Assembly (NCBI RefSeq): GCF_046097065.1
Contig: NZ_CP175563.1
Location: 992,001 to 1,056,000 of the forward strand
Length of the DNA stretch: 64,000 nucleotides
Direction: 5' to 3'
Source: Syntrophus buswellii
GTDB lineage: Bacteria; Desulfobacterota; Syntrophia; Syntrophales; Syntrophaceae
A program made the translations under genes and the position numbers. The notes below the pieces were generated by a model that was not told where the DNA came from, ran no database searches, and saw only the letters and a list, made by a program, of their open reading frames with translations. The first letter of the stretch is position 1; every line of letters starts with the position of its first letter. Below, one piece after another: positions 51,406 through 59,609 of this stretch.

Positions 51406-51438
51406 CGTCTTTAAGCCCTTTCAAAAATGGTAGCTGCT

Positions 51439-51467
51439 CTTGTAAAATAAAAAGCCGCCGTTGTCAA
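51439..51467 (-). promoter_or_regulatory. Promoter for leuL-leuACD
   Basis: TTGACA (51467-51462), 17 bases, TACAAG (51444-51439), just after the leuB stop codon. RNA would start near 51432, about 27 bases before the leader peptide. This gives leuACD a start separate from leuB. Confidence 0.6.
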
Positions 51468-51480
51468 GGAATGAATGCTC

Positions 51481-52548
51481 TTACTGTTCCAGAACGTACC
51501 GGCAAACGAGGTCGCCCACTTCCCGTGTGCCACGGCCCATCTTTCCCGCCTCGAGGGAGGGGAGATCTTTTGTGATGGCCTTCTGGGCCGCTGCTTCAAT
51601 GCAGGCCGCGGCCTGCTCCTCGCCGAGAAAATCGAGCATCATGGCGCCGGCCATGATGGCGGCCAGGGGGTTGATGACGTTTTGCCCCGTGTATTTGGGT
51701 GCGGAACCGCCGATGGGTTCAAACATGGAAACGCCCTCGGGATTGATGTTGCCTCCGCTGGCGATGCCCATGCCTCCCTGGATCATGGCGCCCAGGTCGG
51801 TGATGATGTCACCGAACATGTTGTCCGTGACAATCACATCGAACCATTCCGGATTCTTGATCATCCACATGCAGGTAGCGTCCACATGGGCGTAATCCGT
51901 CGCGATATCCGGATACTCCTTGGCCACTTCGTAAAAGGTCCTTTCCCAGAGGTCAAAGGCAAAGGTCAGGACGTTGGTCTTGCCGCACAGGGTCAGCTTC
52001 TTTCCCTTGTTGCGCTTGCGGGTGACGTCGAAGGCGTATCGGATGCAGCGTTCAGCGCCCTTGCGGGTATTGATGGATTCCTGGATGGCGATCTCGTCGG
52101 CGGTTCCCTTCTTCAGGAAGCCGCCTGCTCCCGCGTAGAGCCCTTCGGTGTTTTCCCGGACGACGACAAAATCGATCTCCGCGGGGCCCTTGTTTTTCAG
52201 GGGCGTATCCACACCCTCATAGAGTTTTACAGGTCTCAGGTTGATGTACTGGTCCAGTTCGAAGCGGGCCTTCAGCAGGATGCCCTTTTCCAGAATACCC
52301 GGTGCAACTTCCGGATGGCCGATTGCGCCCAGAAAGATGGCCCGGTGCTGCTTCAGCTCCCGGATCACGCTGTCCGGAAGGGTTTCCCCGGTTCTTTTGT
52401 AGCGTTCTCCGCCCAGGTCATAGGTGGTATATTTAAGGCCGAAACCGAACCGATCGGCGGCGGCATTGAGCACCTTGATGCCTTCTGCAACGACTTCCGG
52501 TCCCGTTCCGTCGCCCGGAATCACGCCGACATGATATTCTGTACCCAT
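51481..52548 (-). CDS. leuB: 3-isopropylmalate dehydrogenase
   Basis: The NAD-dependent enzyme oxidises and decarboxylates 3-isopropylmalate. The 355-residue product has VGVIPGDGTGPEVVAEGIKV, DFVVVRENTEGLYAGAGGFL, the catalytic Lys/Asp region CGKTNVLTFAFDLW, DVIVTDNMFGDIITDLGAMI and FEPIGGSAPKYTGQNVINPL. Homoisocitrate or tartrate dehydrogenase relatives look similar; the leu context decides. GGAGG stands just before the ATG. It lies upstream of the attenuator, so it is not itself controlled by it. Confidence 0.92.
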   Translation of the reverse strand: MGTEYHVGVIPGDGTGPEVVAEGIKVLNAAADRFGFGLKYTTYDLGGERYKRTGETLPDSVIRELKQHRAIFLGAIGHPEVAPGILEKGILLKARFELDQYINLRPVKLYEGVDTPLKNKGPAEIDFVVVRENTEGLYAGAGGFLKKGTADEIAIQESINTRKGAERCIRYAFDVTRKRNKGKKLTLCGKTNVLTFAFDLWERTFYEVAKEYPDIATDYAHVDATCMWMIKNPEWFDVIVTDNMFGDIITDLGAMIQGGMGIASGGNINPEGVSMFEPIGGSAPKYTGQNVINPLAAIMAGAMMLDFLGEEQAAACIEAAAQKAITKDLPSLEAGKMGRGTREVGDLVCRYVLEQ

Positions 52549-52786
52549 GGAATCCTCCTCGAATTTTTACTGATTTCGTTAAACGGCTTACCGTCCGATG
52601 TCAAGAGAATTTTAATGACCGGGCCGGTGGACCGGGCAAGGACAACGTGGGGAATCATCAAGACTATCGATTGCCTGAAAGCGTTTTGCTGCGGGATGAA
52701 CCATCCTGCCCCGGGCCGTTCAGCTCAAAGGGGTCCTCTCCTCGGTCCATCCGCTCTTCGAAGCTGTTTTCTGCGGGAAATCCGGC

Positions 52787-52815
52787 TTGACATCCCCTCC
52801 CTTCACCCCTATACT
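52787..52815 (+). promoter_or_regulatory. Consensus promoter before small PilZ gene
   Basis: TTGACA (52787-52792), 17 bases, TATACT (52810-52815): nearly perfect sigma-70-type sequence. RNA would start near 52822, about 45 bases before the chosen start codon of the PilZ gene. The TTG of the -35 element is also the first codon of a longer open frame, which is therefore not the real start. Confidence 0.72.
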
Positions 52816-52867
52816 CTGCTCCTCGATAGGGATTGTTCTATCGGTATGTTTGTCTAGCGGGTGTGAT

Positions 52868-53173
52868 TTGAAGGAAAAGCGCATTTATCAACGTTACACG
52901 ATCAGTAACGAAGAAAGCAGACATCTGCAGGATGAAATCAAGCTCGACGGAGTGTCTGTGCGTCTGGTGGATTTTTCCGTGGGCGGCTTGTGCGTTATTT
53001 CGGGGCAATCTCACGCAGTGGGGGACATTGTATCCGTTTTCGCCAACTTTGCAAAAGGAGGCCGGATCGACCTGACCGGCAGAGTGGTTCGGGTGGTGCC
53101 GGAGGGAACCTTCTGGTCGGTGGCGGTTGATCTGTCAGGCAATTATAAAACCCCTCCCATGCGTAAACCCTAG
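52868..53173 (+). CDS. Single-domain PilZ protein
   Basis: About 101 residues form one PilZ domain: KEKRIYQRYTI at the start (basic residues in the position of the RxxxR motif, one Arg replaced) and VDFSVGGLCVI with the D-x-S-x-x-G motif, then a strand-rich end GRIDLTGRVVRVVPEGTFWS. It probably binds c-di-GMP, though the altered first motif may weaken this. I choose the TTG at 52868; a TTG at 52850 is possible. Upstream in-frame codons would create a lipoprotein-like start that overlaps the promoter. Confidence 0.7.
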   Translation: MKEKRIYQRYTISNEESRHLQDEIKLDGVSVRLVDFSVGGLCVISGQSHAVGDIVSVFANFAKGGRIDLTGRVVRVVPEGTFWSVAVDLSGNYKTPPMRKP

Positions 53174-53468
53174 AATCCAGTCCAGAACCGGGGCTGTTTT
53201 GAAAAAGAACAGTACCCTGCTCAAGATGACCGCCCGCATCCTTCCGTCCGTAAGATCGAAACCGCCCCGGTTTGCATTCTCCTGCCACGCAATCGTTCAG
53301 ATCCGGCCCTCCGGATGTTGCGGCCTTCCCACAGGAACGGACGGCGACCCCGTAAATTGTATATCCCACCGATTCCCGGGCGGATTCATGGAAATGGTCC
53401 AGGCTCGAGGCCCCCTTCACGGCTGCTCGTTTCGAAGGATTCCTCCCGAACTCGAAAAACTCCCGGCA

Positions 53469-54257
53469 TCAGATTCCGCGGGCATCCTCGAGCAGCCAGG
53501 AGAAGATGCGCGGCAGTCGCGCCTGCCAGGCCTGCTCGTTGTGAAAAGCGCCCGGCTCCACCACGTAGCGCAGTTCGTGTTCCTGCATCCCGATCCCTTT
53601 GAGATGGTTGTGGAAGCGTCCGGCGGCATCCACGTAATCCAGGAACATACTGTCATGCCAGTACCGTTCCTGATCCCCTGTGTCCATGTAGAGCTTGATC
53701 CAGCGGCCTGTCGGGGCGTCCCAGAGCCGGAAGATTTCCCCGCCGGCCCACATGATCGTCGGGGAGACGGCGCCGATCCTGCCGAAAACGCCGGGAAACG
53801 CCTTTCCCAGGAAAAGGCTCATGAGCCCGCCCATGCTTGATCCCATCACCCCTGTCCAGTGGGGCTCCGGCAGGGTCCGGTAGGTCCTGTCGATGAAGGG
53901 CTTGAGGTGATGGGCCAGGAAATCGGCAAAGAGCCAGCCCCGTCCCGATGCGCCGACCGCCGGTTCATCCCAGGGAGAATACTCGGAGAACCGGTCCGGC
54001 GAGGAATCTACGGCTACGATGATCCAGGGCCGCAGGCTGCCTTCGGCGATGAGGCGATCCATGGCGCTGTTGGCGCACCAGGTGTGGTAAAGGGCCGATG
54101 CGGGATGGTTGAAGACGTTTTGCCCATCCAGCATATAGAGAACGGGAAACCGCCCATCGGGATCGCCGTCGCAGGCGTCCGGGGTGTAAATGCGGAGGGT
54201 GCGGCCCTTTTCCTCGGGGGGGGAATGAAAATCCGAGAGGATGTCGATGGAGCTCAT
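53469..54257 (-). CDS. Esterase family alpha/beta hydrolase
   Basis: The 262-residue protein belongs to the putative esterase family (esterase D/enterochelin-esterase type): RTLRIYTPDACDGDPDGRFP, VLYMLDGQNVF, the nucleophile Ser in GVMGSSMGGLMSLFLGKAFP, an Asp in YMDTGDQERYWHD and a late His in EPGAFHNEQAW. No signal peptide is visible, so it is likely cytoplasmic. The substrate is unknown. The downstream gene pair (54348-54890, hisF) runs in the same direction, upstream of it. Confidence 0.82.
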   Translation of the reverse strand: MSSIDILSDFHSPPEEKGRTLRIYTPDACDGDPDGRFPVLYMLDGQNVFNHPASALYHTWCANSAMDRLIAEGSLRPWIIVAVDSSPDRFSEYSPWDEPAVGASGRGWLFADFLAHHLKPFIDRTYRTLPEPHWTGVMGSSMGGLMSLFLGKAFPGVFGRIGAVSPTIMWAGGEIFRLWDAPTGRWIKLYMDTGDQERYWHDSMFLDYVDAAGRFHNHLKGIGMQEHELRYVVEPGAFHNEQAWQARLPRIFSWLLEDARGI

Positions 54258-54347
54258 GATTCCTCACCCGGGGCGAATTCGCGGCCTTCGTCCCACCCGG
54301 CCGAATCGTTGGATCCGCTCCGGCTTATGGGGACCGGAAGGGGCCGT

Positions 54348-54890
54348 TCAATGGCATACGATGTTGTCATTCCAGTTCAGGGATTCAAGGTATGTCTTCA
54401 CGCTGGCGATGGTGGCGAGAAACATCCTGGAGCCCGTCATGACCGTGAAGACGTCGTTTCGATTGCCGCAGGCGCCGGCAAATTCCGGTCCGATGACCAC
54501 CGCCGGTTCCGGGGCGTCGGGCCGCTCCTGCAGGGCGTTCAGGTAGGTCTCCAGGCGGTCCTTGAGGATCTGAAAATAATCGATGGGCTGGCCGACCACC
54601 AGTCCAAAGGTTTCGGACAGGCTCGAAGAAAAATTCTGAACAGCCTGCCAGTAGCATGCGCCGATCACGTCCTTTTGCGGGGCGTTTCCCAGGCAGTAGG
54701 GGATGGCCCATCCCACGCTGATGATTTTCAGAATGTGCAGCTCGTATTCGACGGTATCGCGCTTGATGTCGGCCGCCTCGTGAAGATCGGCCATCAGCGC
54801 CTTGACGTCTTCCCTGTCCACGGCGAAATTGAAGAGGTCTTCCGCTGCCCGCTCGATGCCGGATTTTGCTTCGATTGACTTTTCCATCAT
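54348..54890 (-). CDS. Conserved-looking hypothetical protein
   Basis: About 180 residues, mostly helical by composition, with EDLFNFAVDREDVKALMADL, YELHILKIISVGWAIPYCLG and a C-terminal TVMTGSRMFLATIASVKTYL. I do not recognise a family, and there is no signal peptide or clear membrane segment. It lies directly after hisF on the same strand with an 18-bp gap, so the two are probably co-transcribed. The start may be the ATG at 54890 or 54887, or a GTG at 54899. Confidence 0.65.
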   Translation of the reverse strand: MMEKSIEAKSGIERAAEDLFNFAVDREDVKALMADLHEAADIKRDTVEYELHILKIISVGWAIPYCLGNAPQKDVIGACYWQAVQNFSSSLSETFGLVVGQPIDYFQILKDRLETYLNALQERPDAPEPAVVIGPEFAGACGNRNDVFTVMTGSRMFLATIASVKTYLESLNWNDNIVCH

Positions 54891-54908
54891 AGGTATCACC
54901 GCAAATTT

Positions 54909-55673
54909 TTAAAGGTTCACATTCAATCCCCTGCTGCGCAGGTACTCCTTGACTTCCCGTATGCGGAATGTCCGGAAATGAAACACCGAGGCGGCGAGAA
55001 GGATTTGCGCCCCGCCTTTTACCACTCCTTCGTAAAAATGCTCCAGCGTCCCTGCGCCGCCTGATGCGACGACCGGCAGGGAGACCGCGTCGGCGATGGC
55101 CCTCGTGAATTCCAGGTCATAACCTTTGAGCGTTCCGTCACCGTCCATGCTGGTCGGCAGAATGGTCCCGGCTCCCAGATCCTGGCACTCCCTGGCCCAG
55201 GCAATGGCATCCTTTCCGACGGGTTTTGTTCCGCCGGAAACCACCAGCTCGAACCCCGACGGCATCTCCCTGTTTCTACGGGCGTCAACGGCCACGGTGA
55301 TCCGCTCCTTGCCGAACTCCAGCGCCGCCTTTTTTACCAGGGACGGGTCCTGAACGGCGGCGCTGTTCATCGACACCTTCGAAGCGCCTGCTGCAAGGGT
55401 CAGCCTGATATCGTCAAGGCTTGCGATGCCGCCTCCGACCGTCAGGGGTATGGAAATAACCGAGGCCACATTCGTTACCCACTCCAGGCGCGTTTTCCTG
55501 TTTTCGAGGGTTGCGGCAATATCGAGCATGGCCAGTTCGTCGGCCCCCTCGCTCTGGTAGAATTCCGCATTCTCCACCGGGTCGCCGGCATCCTTCAACC
55601 CTACGAAGTTTACCCCCTTGACGACGCGGCCTTCCTTCATGTCGAGGCATGGCATAATCTTGATCGTTTCCAT
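54909..55673 (-). CDS. hisF: Imidazole glycerol phosphate synthase subunit HisF
   Basis: HisF is the cyclase subunit that makes imidazole glycerol phosphate and AICAR in histidine synthesis, together with the glutaminase HisH. The 254-residue TIM barrel has the catalytic Asp residues in IMPCLDMKEGRVVKG and LPTSMDGDGTLKGYDLEF, and phosphate-binding glycines in LTVGGGIASLDD and VVASGGAGTLEHF. The ATG at 55673 has AAAGGA upstream. No other his gene is in the window, which is unusual for this normally clustered gene. Confidence 0.9.
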   Translation of the reverse strand: METIKIMPCLDMKEGRVVKGVNFVGLKDAGDPVENAEFYQSEGADELAMLDIAATLENRKTRLEWVTNVASVISIPLTVGGGIASLDDIRLTLAAGASKVSMNSAAVQDPSLVKKAALEFGKERITVAVDARRNREMPSGFELVVSGGTKPVGKDAIAWARECQDLGAGTILPTSMDGDGTLKGYDLEFTRAIADAVSLPVVASGGAGTLEHFYEGVVKGGAQILLAASVFHFRTFRIREVKEYLRSRGLNVNL

Positions 55674-55849
55674 TTTATTCCTTTCTCCCGCAATGTCTTT
55701 TATGGTGATCGAAAAATTTTCATAGCACGGTGATCCCTCTTTTATCAAATACTACGATTCACGTTTTGAAAAATTGAGATCTGCCGAAATTTATAGTAGC
55801 ATTCCGAAGATGAAAGCCGGGGTGATGCGATTCGATCGGGAAGACAAGT

Positions 55850-56089
55850 TTGGAGTGGCAACGAAGCATCTCTGTTCCGGCCCGTGATCCGGAGGCGCCT
55901 GAAGCAAGGAAGAAACTCGAGATGGGACCCTCCCCGCATCTCTTTGCCGCCGGCCGGATCGCGAAGCTGGCGACCAGAAACCGGATCAACCACGCGGCGA
56001 CGGAAACCAATTCCCCCTATGCCGACGGCTTTCCGGGAACAGCCGGGCCGAAGCGGATCGTGGTCATCGGCGGCTGGCCCGATTGTTGA
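55850..56089 (+). pseudogene. Possible remnant of an enoate-reductase-type flavoenzyme
   Basis: The frame encodes GRIAKLATRNRINHAATETN, like the N-terminal 'NRIxxAPMxTN' segment of old-yellow-enzyme/2-enoate reductases, and then after ten residues KRIVVIGGWPDC, like the start of their FAD/NAD domain (KRIVVIGGGPAG). In full enzymes these lie about 350 residues apart, so the stretch would be a decayed gene with a large internal deletion. It is short and may be coincidence. Confidence 0.35.
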
Positions 56090-56145
56090 AGAAACAGCCG
56101 AATCGCAATCCTTTCAACTCATTCTCTGGACATTGAGGATAACCC

Positions 56146-56772
56146 ATGTGCGGTCGCTTCGTCCTCCTTGCTGATTTTTCCGAAATCGCCGGAGATTTCG
56201 ATATTCAGGAAGTATCGGGCGACGTAAGGACGGGCAGGGACATCTCTCCCGGCCAGCTGGTGACCGCTGTCGTTCGCCATGGAAAAAACCGGCTCGTCAA
56301 TTTTCGCTGGGGATTGATCCCCCCCTGGGCGAAGGACCCGTCGATCGGCAGACGGATGTTCAATGCCCGGGCGGAAACCGTATCTGAGAAGCCCAGCTTC
56401 AGGGGCGCGTTTCAGAAGAGGCGCTGCGTGATCGTCGCCGATGGATTCTATGAATGGCAAAAGCTCAACAGGGCAAAAAAGCCCTTTTATTTCAGCCTTC
56501 AATCAGGAAGACCCTTCGGATTTGCCGGTCTTTACGAAAGCTGGCTGTCTCCAGAGAGGGAGCGGATTCAGACCTGCACGATCATCACAACCGTCTCCAA
56601 TGAATTGATAGCGCCGATTCATGACCGGATGCCGGTGATCCTGGGCAGGGACGGCGCTTCGATCTGGCTTGACCCTGAAAATCAGAACGGGGAGCAGCTG
56701 CTGCCCCTGCTGAAGCCCTTTCCCGCGGAGGAAATGACCGTGGAGGAGGGCGTGATGAAACTGGCCCGATAG
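56146..56772 (+). CDS. SRAP/HMCES-type abasic-site shielding peptidase (YedK family)
   Basis: The family crosslinks to abasic sites in single-stranded DNA through Cys2. The 208-residue product begins MCGRFVLL with that Cys exposed after Met removal, then has RWGLIPPWAKDPSIGRRMFN, ARAETVSEKPSFRGAFQKRR (Asn and Arg of the active site), ADGFYEWQK (catalytic Glu) and LIAPIHDRMPVILGRD (catalytic His). All expected residues are present. It is 10 bp upstream of the DUF169 gene. Confidence 0.93.
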   Translation: MCGRFVLLADFSEIAGDFDIQEVSGDVRTGRDISPGQLVTAVVRHGKNRLVNFRWGLIPPWAKDPSIGRRMFNARAETVSEKPSFRGAFQKRRCVIVADGFYEWQKLNRAKKPFYFSLQSGRPFGFAGLYESWLSPERERIQTCTIITTVSNELIAPIHDRMPVILGRDGASIWLDPENQNGEQLLPLLKPFPAEEMTVEEGVMKLAR

Positions 56773-56782
56773 GAGGTTATTC

Positions 56783-57547
56783 ATGGACAGGAACTTTCAA
56801 GACCGCTTTTTGGAGAAATGGACCAGATATTTTGCCGGTGCGGAATTGCCCATCGGGTTTTATTATTCCGATACCCCAGATCGGAGAAACAGGGCAAGAA
56901 TTCCCAGGGGGCATCGCTGCATCATCGGAGATTTAGCGAAAGTCCGCATGGGAAGGCCCTTGTGCTTCGATGCAGGCACCATCGGCTGCTTCGGGGGAAA
57001 GCGATACCTCGGCTTTGAAAGCGCATTGGCCCCGGATTTTGAATATTTTCTATCCTGCGGCATTCCCGGCAAACTGGAGGGGGAGCGATACAAGAAGTCT
57101 CCGGATCTTGTTAAAGAGCATCTTCGGCATCAGAAACCGTGGAAGGCCCCTGGAGACTATATCCACTTCAAAAGGTTCGACATGATGGGGGAAGAGGATC
57201 AACCCCTTGTGATTATTTTTTTTGCCTGTCCGGATGTCCTTTCCGGCCTGTTCACCCTGGCCAATTTCGACCAGGCGGACCCCTGCGGCGTTTTTGCTCC
57301 TTTCGGCGCCGGCTGCGCCACGATTGTGGACTATCCCTGCCAGGAACTTCAATCTCCCGAACCCCGGCCCGTTCTGGGAATGTTTGATGTCTCGGCACGC
57401 CCTTATGTGCCTTCCAATGTGCTGAGTTTTTCCGTCCCCTGGCCCAAATTCGTCCGCATGGTGGACAACATGGAGGAGAGCTTCCTGATCACCGGTTCAT
57501 GGAACAACGTGCGCAGAAGAATCAAAAAGGCCGGGAATCGCCCCTGA
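56783..57547 (+). CDS. DUF169 family protein
   Basis: The 254-residue protein resembles the DUF169 family, common in anaerobic archaea and bacteria and of unknown function. Visible features are GAELPIGFYYSD near the start, several spaced Cys (RCIIGDLAK, LCFDAGTIGCFGGKRYLGFE, CGIPGKL) and APFGAGCATIVDYPCQEL, which could bind metal or a cofactor. GGAGG precedes the ATG. It is followed by the small winged-helix gene on the same strand. Confidence 0.8.
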   Translation: MDRNFQDRFLEKWTRYFAGAELPIGFYYSDTPDRRNRARIPRGHRCIIGDLAKVRMGRPLCFDAGTIGCFGGKRYLGFESALAPDFEYFLSCGIPGKLEGERYKKSPDLVKEHLRHQKPWKAPGDYIHFKRFDMMGEEDQPLVIIFFACPDVLSGLFTLANFDQADPCGVFAPFGAGCATIVDYPCQELQSPEPRPVLGMFDVSARPYVPSNVLSFSVPWPKFVRMVDNMEESFLITGSWNNVRRRIKKAGNRP

Positions 57548-57595
57548 TCGGACGTTGCTGGAGATGTCCTCTAAAGCCCTGTAGGAGAAATATTC

Positions 57596-57775
57596 ATGGA
57601 TACAAAGGAAAAAGCTGTTCTGAATGCGATGACACAGGAGGGAAAGCCCATGCGGCCCGGCGACATCGCAGAGAAAGCCGCGATGGACAAGGAGGAAGTG
57701 TCCAGGATTCTTGCAAAGCTCAGGAAGGAAGGGAAAATCTCATCGCCGAAGCGGTGTTTCTACGCGCCCGCTTAA
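57596..57775 (+). CDS. 59-residue winged-helix DNA-binding protein
   Basis: The small gene is preceded by TAGGAGA and encodes 59 residues. KEKAVLNAMTQEGKPMRPGD leads into IAEKAAMDKEEVSRILAKL and then a wing-like RKEGKISSPKRCFYAP: a compact helix-turn-helix with a C-terminal wing, like short MarR/Dps-type transcription factors. The stop codon overlaps that of the convergent Nudix gene. It may regulate its neighbours; the target is unknown. Confidence 0.75.
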   Translation: MDTKEKAVLNAMTQEGKPMRPGDIAEKAAMDKEEVSRILAKLRKEGKISSPKRCFYAPA

Positions 57776-58302
57776 GAAGCCGGCTGGGCAAGGCCCTTGC
57801 TGCCGTCGGGCTCATCCTCCCCGGAAAGGTCATGGTTCAGGATGCTGCACAGTTCGTCGATGAACCCTCTTTGACCTTGCAGGAGTTTTTTCTTTGCAAG
57901 AGGGACGGGGAACCACCCGGCGCGATCCACTTCAGGAAATGCGGACCGTCTTCCGGATTTTGGAGGCCATTCCATCGTGAAGGTGTTGCTTTGGACGGCC
58001 CCTGCGTCAAGGTCGCCTTCGAAGGCCCATGCGCTGACGATTTTTCCGCCGGCCTGACGTTTCGGCGTTAAGCATAAAAAGCGGCCCTCAGCTTCACAGC
58101 CGGTTTCCTCTCTGAACTCCCGTTTTGCGGCCGTCAGGGGATCCTCATCCTCGAAGTATTCGCCCTTGGGAATGGACCAGCTCCCTTCATCTTTTTTTGC
58201 CCAATACGGTCCCCCCGGGTGCACGAGAAACACTTCCAGCCTGGAGTTCCGGTACCGGTACAGAAGGAGTCCCGCGCTTTGTTTCCTGTTGTGGATCGCC
58301 AT
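57772..58302 (-). CDS. Nudix hydrolase
   Basis: The 176-residue protein carries a full Nudix box (starting GEYFEDEDP and ending REFREETG, residues about 47-68) preceded by WSIPKG. It resembles the group of small Nudix proteins that act on diadenosine polyphosphates or similar (IHNRKQSAGLLLYRY; VFLVHPGGPYW). The ATG at 58302 or a TTG at 58314, which has AAAGGAG close upstream, can be the start. Confidence 0.88.
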   Translation of the reverse strand: MAIHNRKQSAGLLLYRYRNSRLEVFLVHPGGPYWAKKDEGSWSIPKGEYFEDEDPLTAAKREFREETGCEAEGRFLCLTPKRQAGGKIVSAWAFEGDLDAGAVQSNTFTMEWPPKSGRRSAFPEVDRAGWFPVPLAKKKLLQGQRGFIDELCSILNHDLSGEDEPDGSKGLAQPAS

Positions 58303-58385
58303 GCCTCGCCGCAAGCTTCTCCTTTCGTTTCATCCCGGAATTTTCTATGACCTGATCCGCAAAATGCAAGGTGCCGGTTTTTCCC

Positions 58386-59042
58386 TTACGGCCTCGGGGG
58401 AGCGGATCTTTTCCGGAAATAAGCCAGCGCAGAAACGATCAGCATCACCGGAATGCCCAATTCAAGGATCTCCTCCATGCTTCTGAAGGACAGGGAAAGA
58501 GCTGCCGTTAATTCCATGCCCAGGCGGCTCAATTTGGCCGACAGCCCATCAACGCCCTTTGAGACGGCCATGAAGAGCAGGGCGACCCCGATGCTCATGG
58601 ATGACGTCTCTTCTCTGACCTTCGCGGGAAATGTTTTCAAGTGCTTCCGGAGGCAGAGGATCAGGCAGGCAAGAAGAGCCAGGCAGACAAGGGCGCCGAT
58701 CATCTTTTCGGGCAGGGGAACCGATGGGCTCAGGTAAAACTTGGATTTGAAGATGCCCATGGTTGTGAACCTCGTATGGAAGTCCAGTTCCCTGAGGCCG
58801 AAGGCGGCGACCAGAACGAACAGATAGGCGTGTTTCCTGAAAAAGTCCCAGCCTCCCTTCAAGATCATGATCAAAAGGACGAGAACATAACCGGCGGCAG
58901 ACGCTATTTCGATGGGCCCGTTTTCCCTGACGAGGCTCCTCAGTGCTTGTTGATCCAGTAACTGGACGGAGGCGAGAAGGGCGACCAGACCGAAGATGGC
59001 AGCCATCATCAGAACGCGATACTTTTTTTCATCCTGGCGCAT
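58386..59042 (-). CDS. Six-helix membrane protein of unknown function
   Basis: The 218-residue protein has about six hydrophobic segments, e.g. VLMMAAIFGLVALLASVQLL, YVLVLLIMIL, YLFVLVAAFGLRELDF, MIGALVCLALLACLILCL, IGVALLFMAV and IPVMLIVSALAYF. The conserved-looking LRELDFHTRF between helices 3 and 4 could be a functional site. I use the ATG at 59042; the frame extends upstream without support. No family is recognised. Confidence 0.7.
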   Translation of the reverse strand: MRQDEKKYRVLMMAAIFGLVALLASVQLLDQQALRSLVRENGPIEIASAAGYVLVLLIMILKGGWDFFRKHAYLFVLVAAFGLRELDFHTRFTTMGIFKSKFYLSPSVPLPEKMIGALVCLALLACLILCLRKHLKTFPAKVREETSSMSIGVALLFMAVSKGVDGLSAKLSRLGMELTAALSLSFRSMEEILELGIPVMLIVSALAYFRKRSAPPRP

Positions 59043-59609
59043 GTTCCTGTCCTCTCCCCGCCGGAAAGGCTTCCGGCCGGCAGCCGGAGCCCGCCTTGGC
59101 GCTCCCTTCTTCAAATCCCGCCGTCCTGTATGCGGAGGAATCAACCCGGCGCGCATCCGATCTGATTGTTGAATGGTTCCCCCATATCAGAATCGCTGAA
59201 AAAAATACATCGGCAATTAACTGAATGGCAGGGCTTGCAGGCGGGAAATTACCGGTTCTCCAAGGTCAGCCGGGAAGCAATTTCCCATGTTTTTGTTGCA
59301 TGCAGGCTCAAAATTCCATATAAATATAACCTCCCCATTACGTGCACCGGTTCATGACCCTCTTACCCCTGTTGTCTGCACGTTTTCCATCGATCAGCCG
59401 GAATGGGATTTTTCCTCCAGCGGAAACAGGCCCCGCATTTTGCGGGAACACTTTCTTTTTACGGCGGCCCCGGCTTTCGCACCATCGCTGACCTTTCGGA
59501 TATGGCGCCACCTGCCCGGTCCGGTTTCCCGCTTTCATGAAAGCGTCGCGGCGCAAGGCAGCGGCCGGCGGGCCAACCTTCATCGACCACCGGAGGCATG
59601 TCACGCATC
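59043..59609. other. Divergent intergenic region
   Basis: About 560 bp between the membrane protein and the phosphatase gene. There is a short hairpin GCCGGAA-AGGC-TTCCGGC at 59060-59077, without a T run. No reliable promoter or open frame with homology was seen. Confidence 0.4.

Noticed and set aside
51475..52857. 460-codon open frame on the plus strand
   Set aside because: Antisense shadow of leuB extended through non-coding sequence.
52787..52867. Lipoprotein signal before the PilZ domain
   Set aside because: The apparent start TTG is the -35 hexamer of a near-consensus promoter; transcripts would begin downstream of it.
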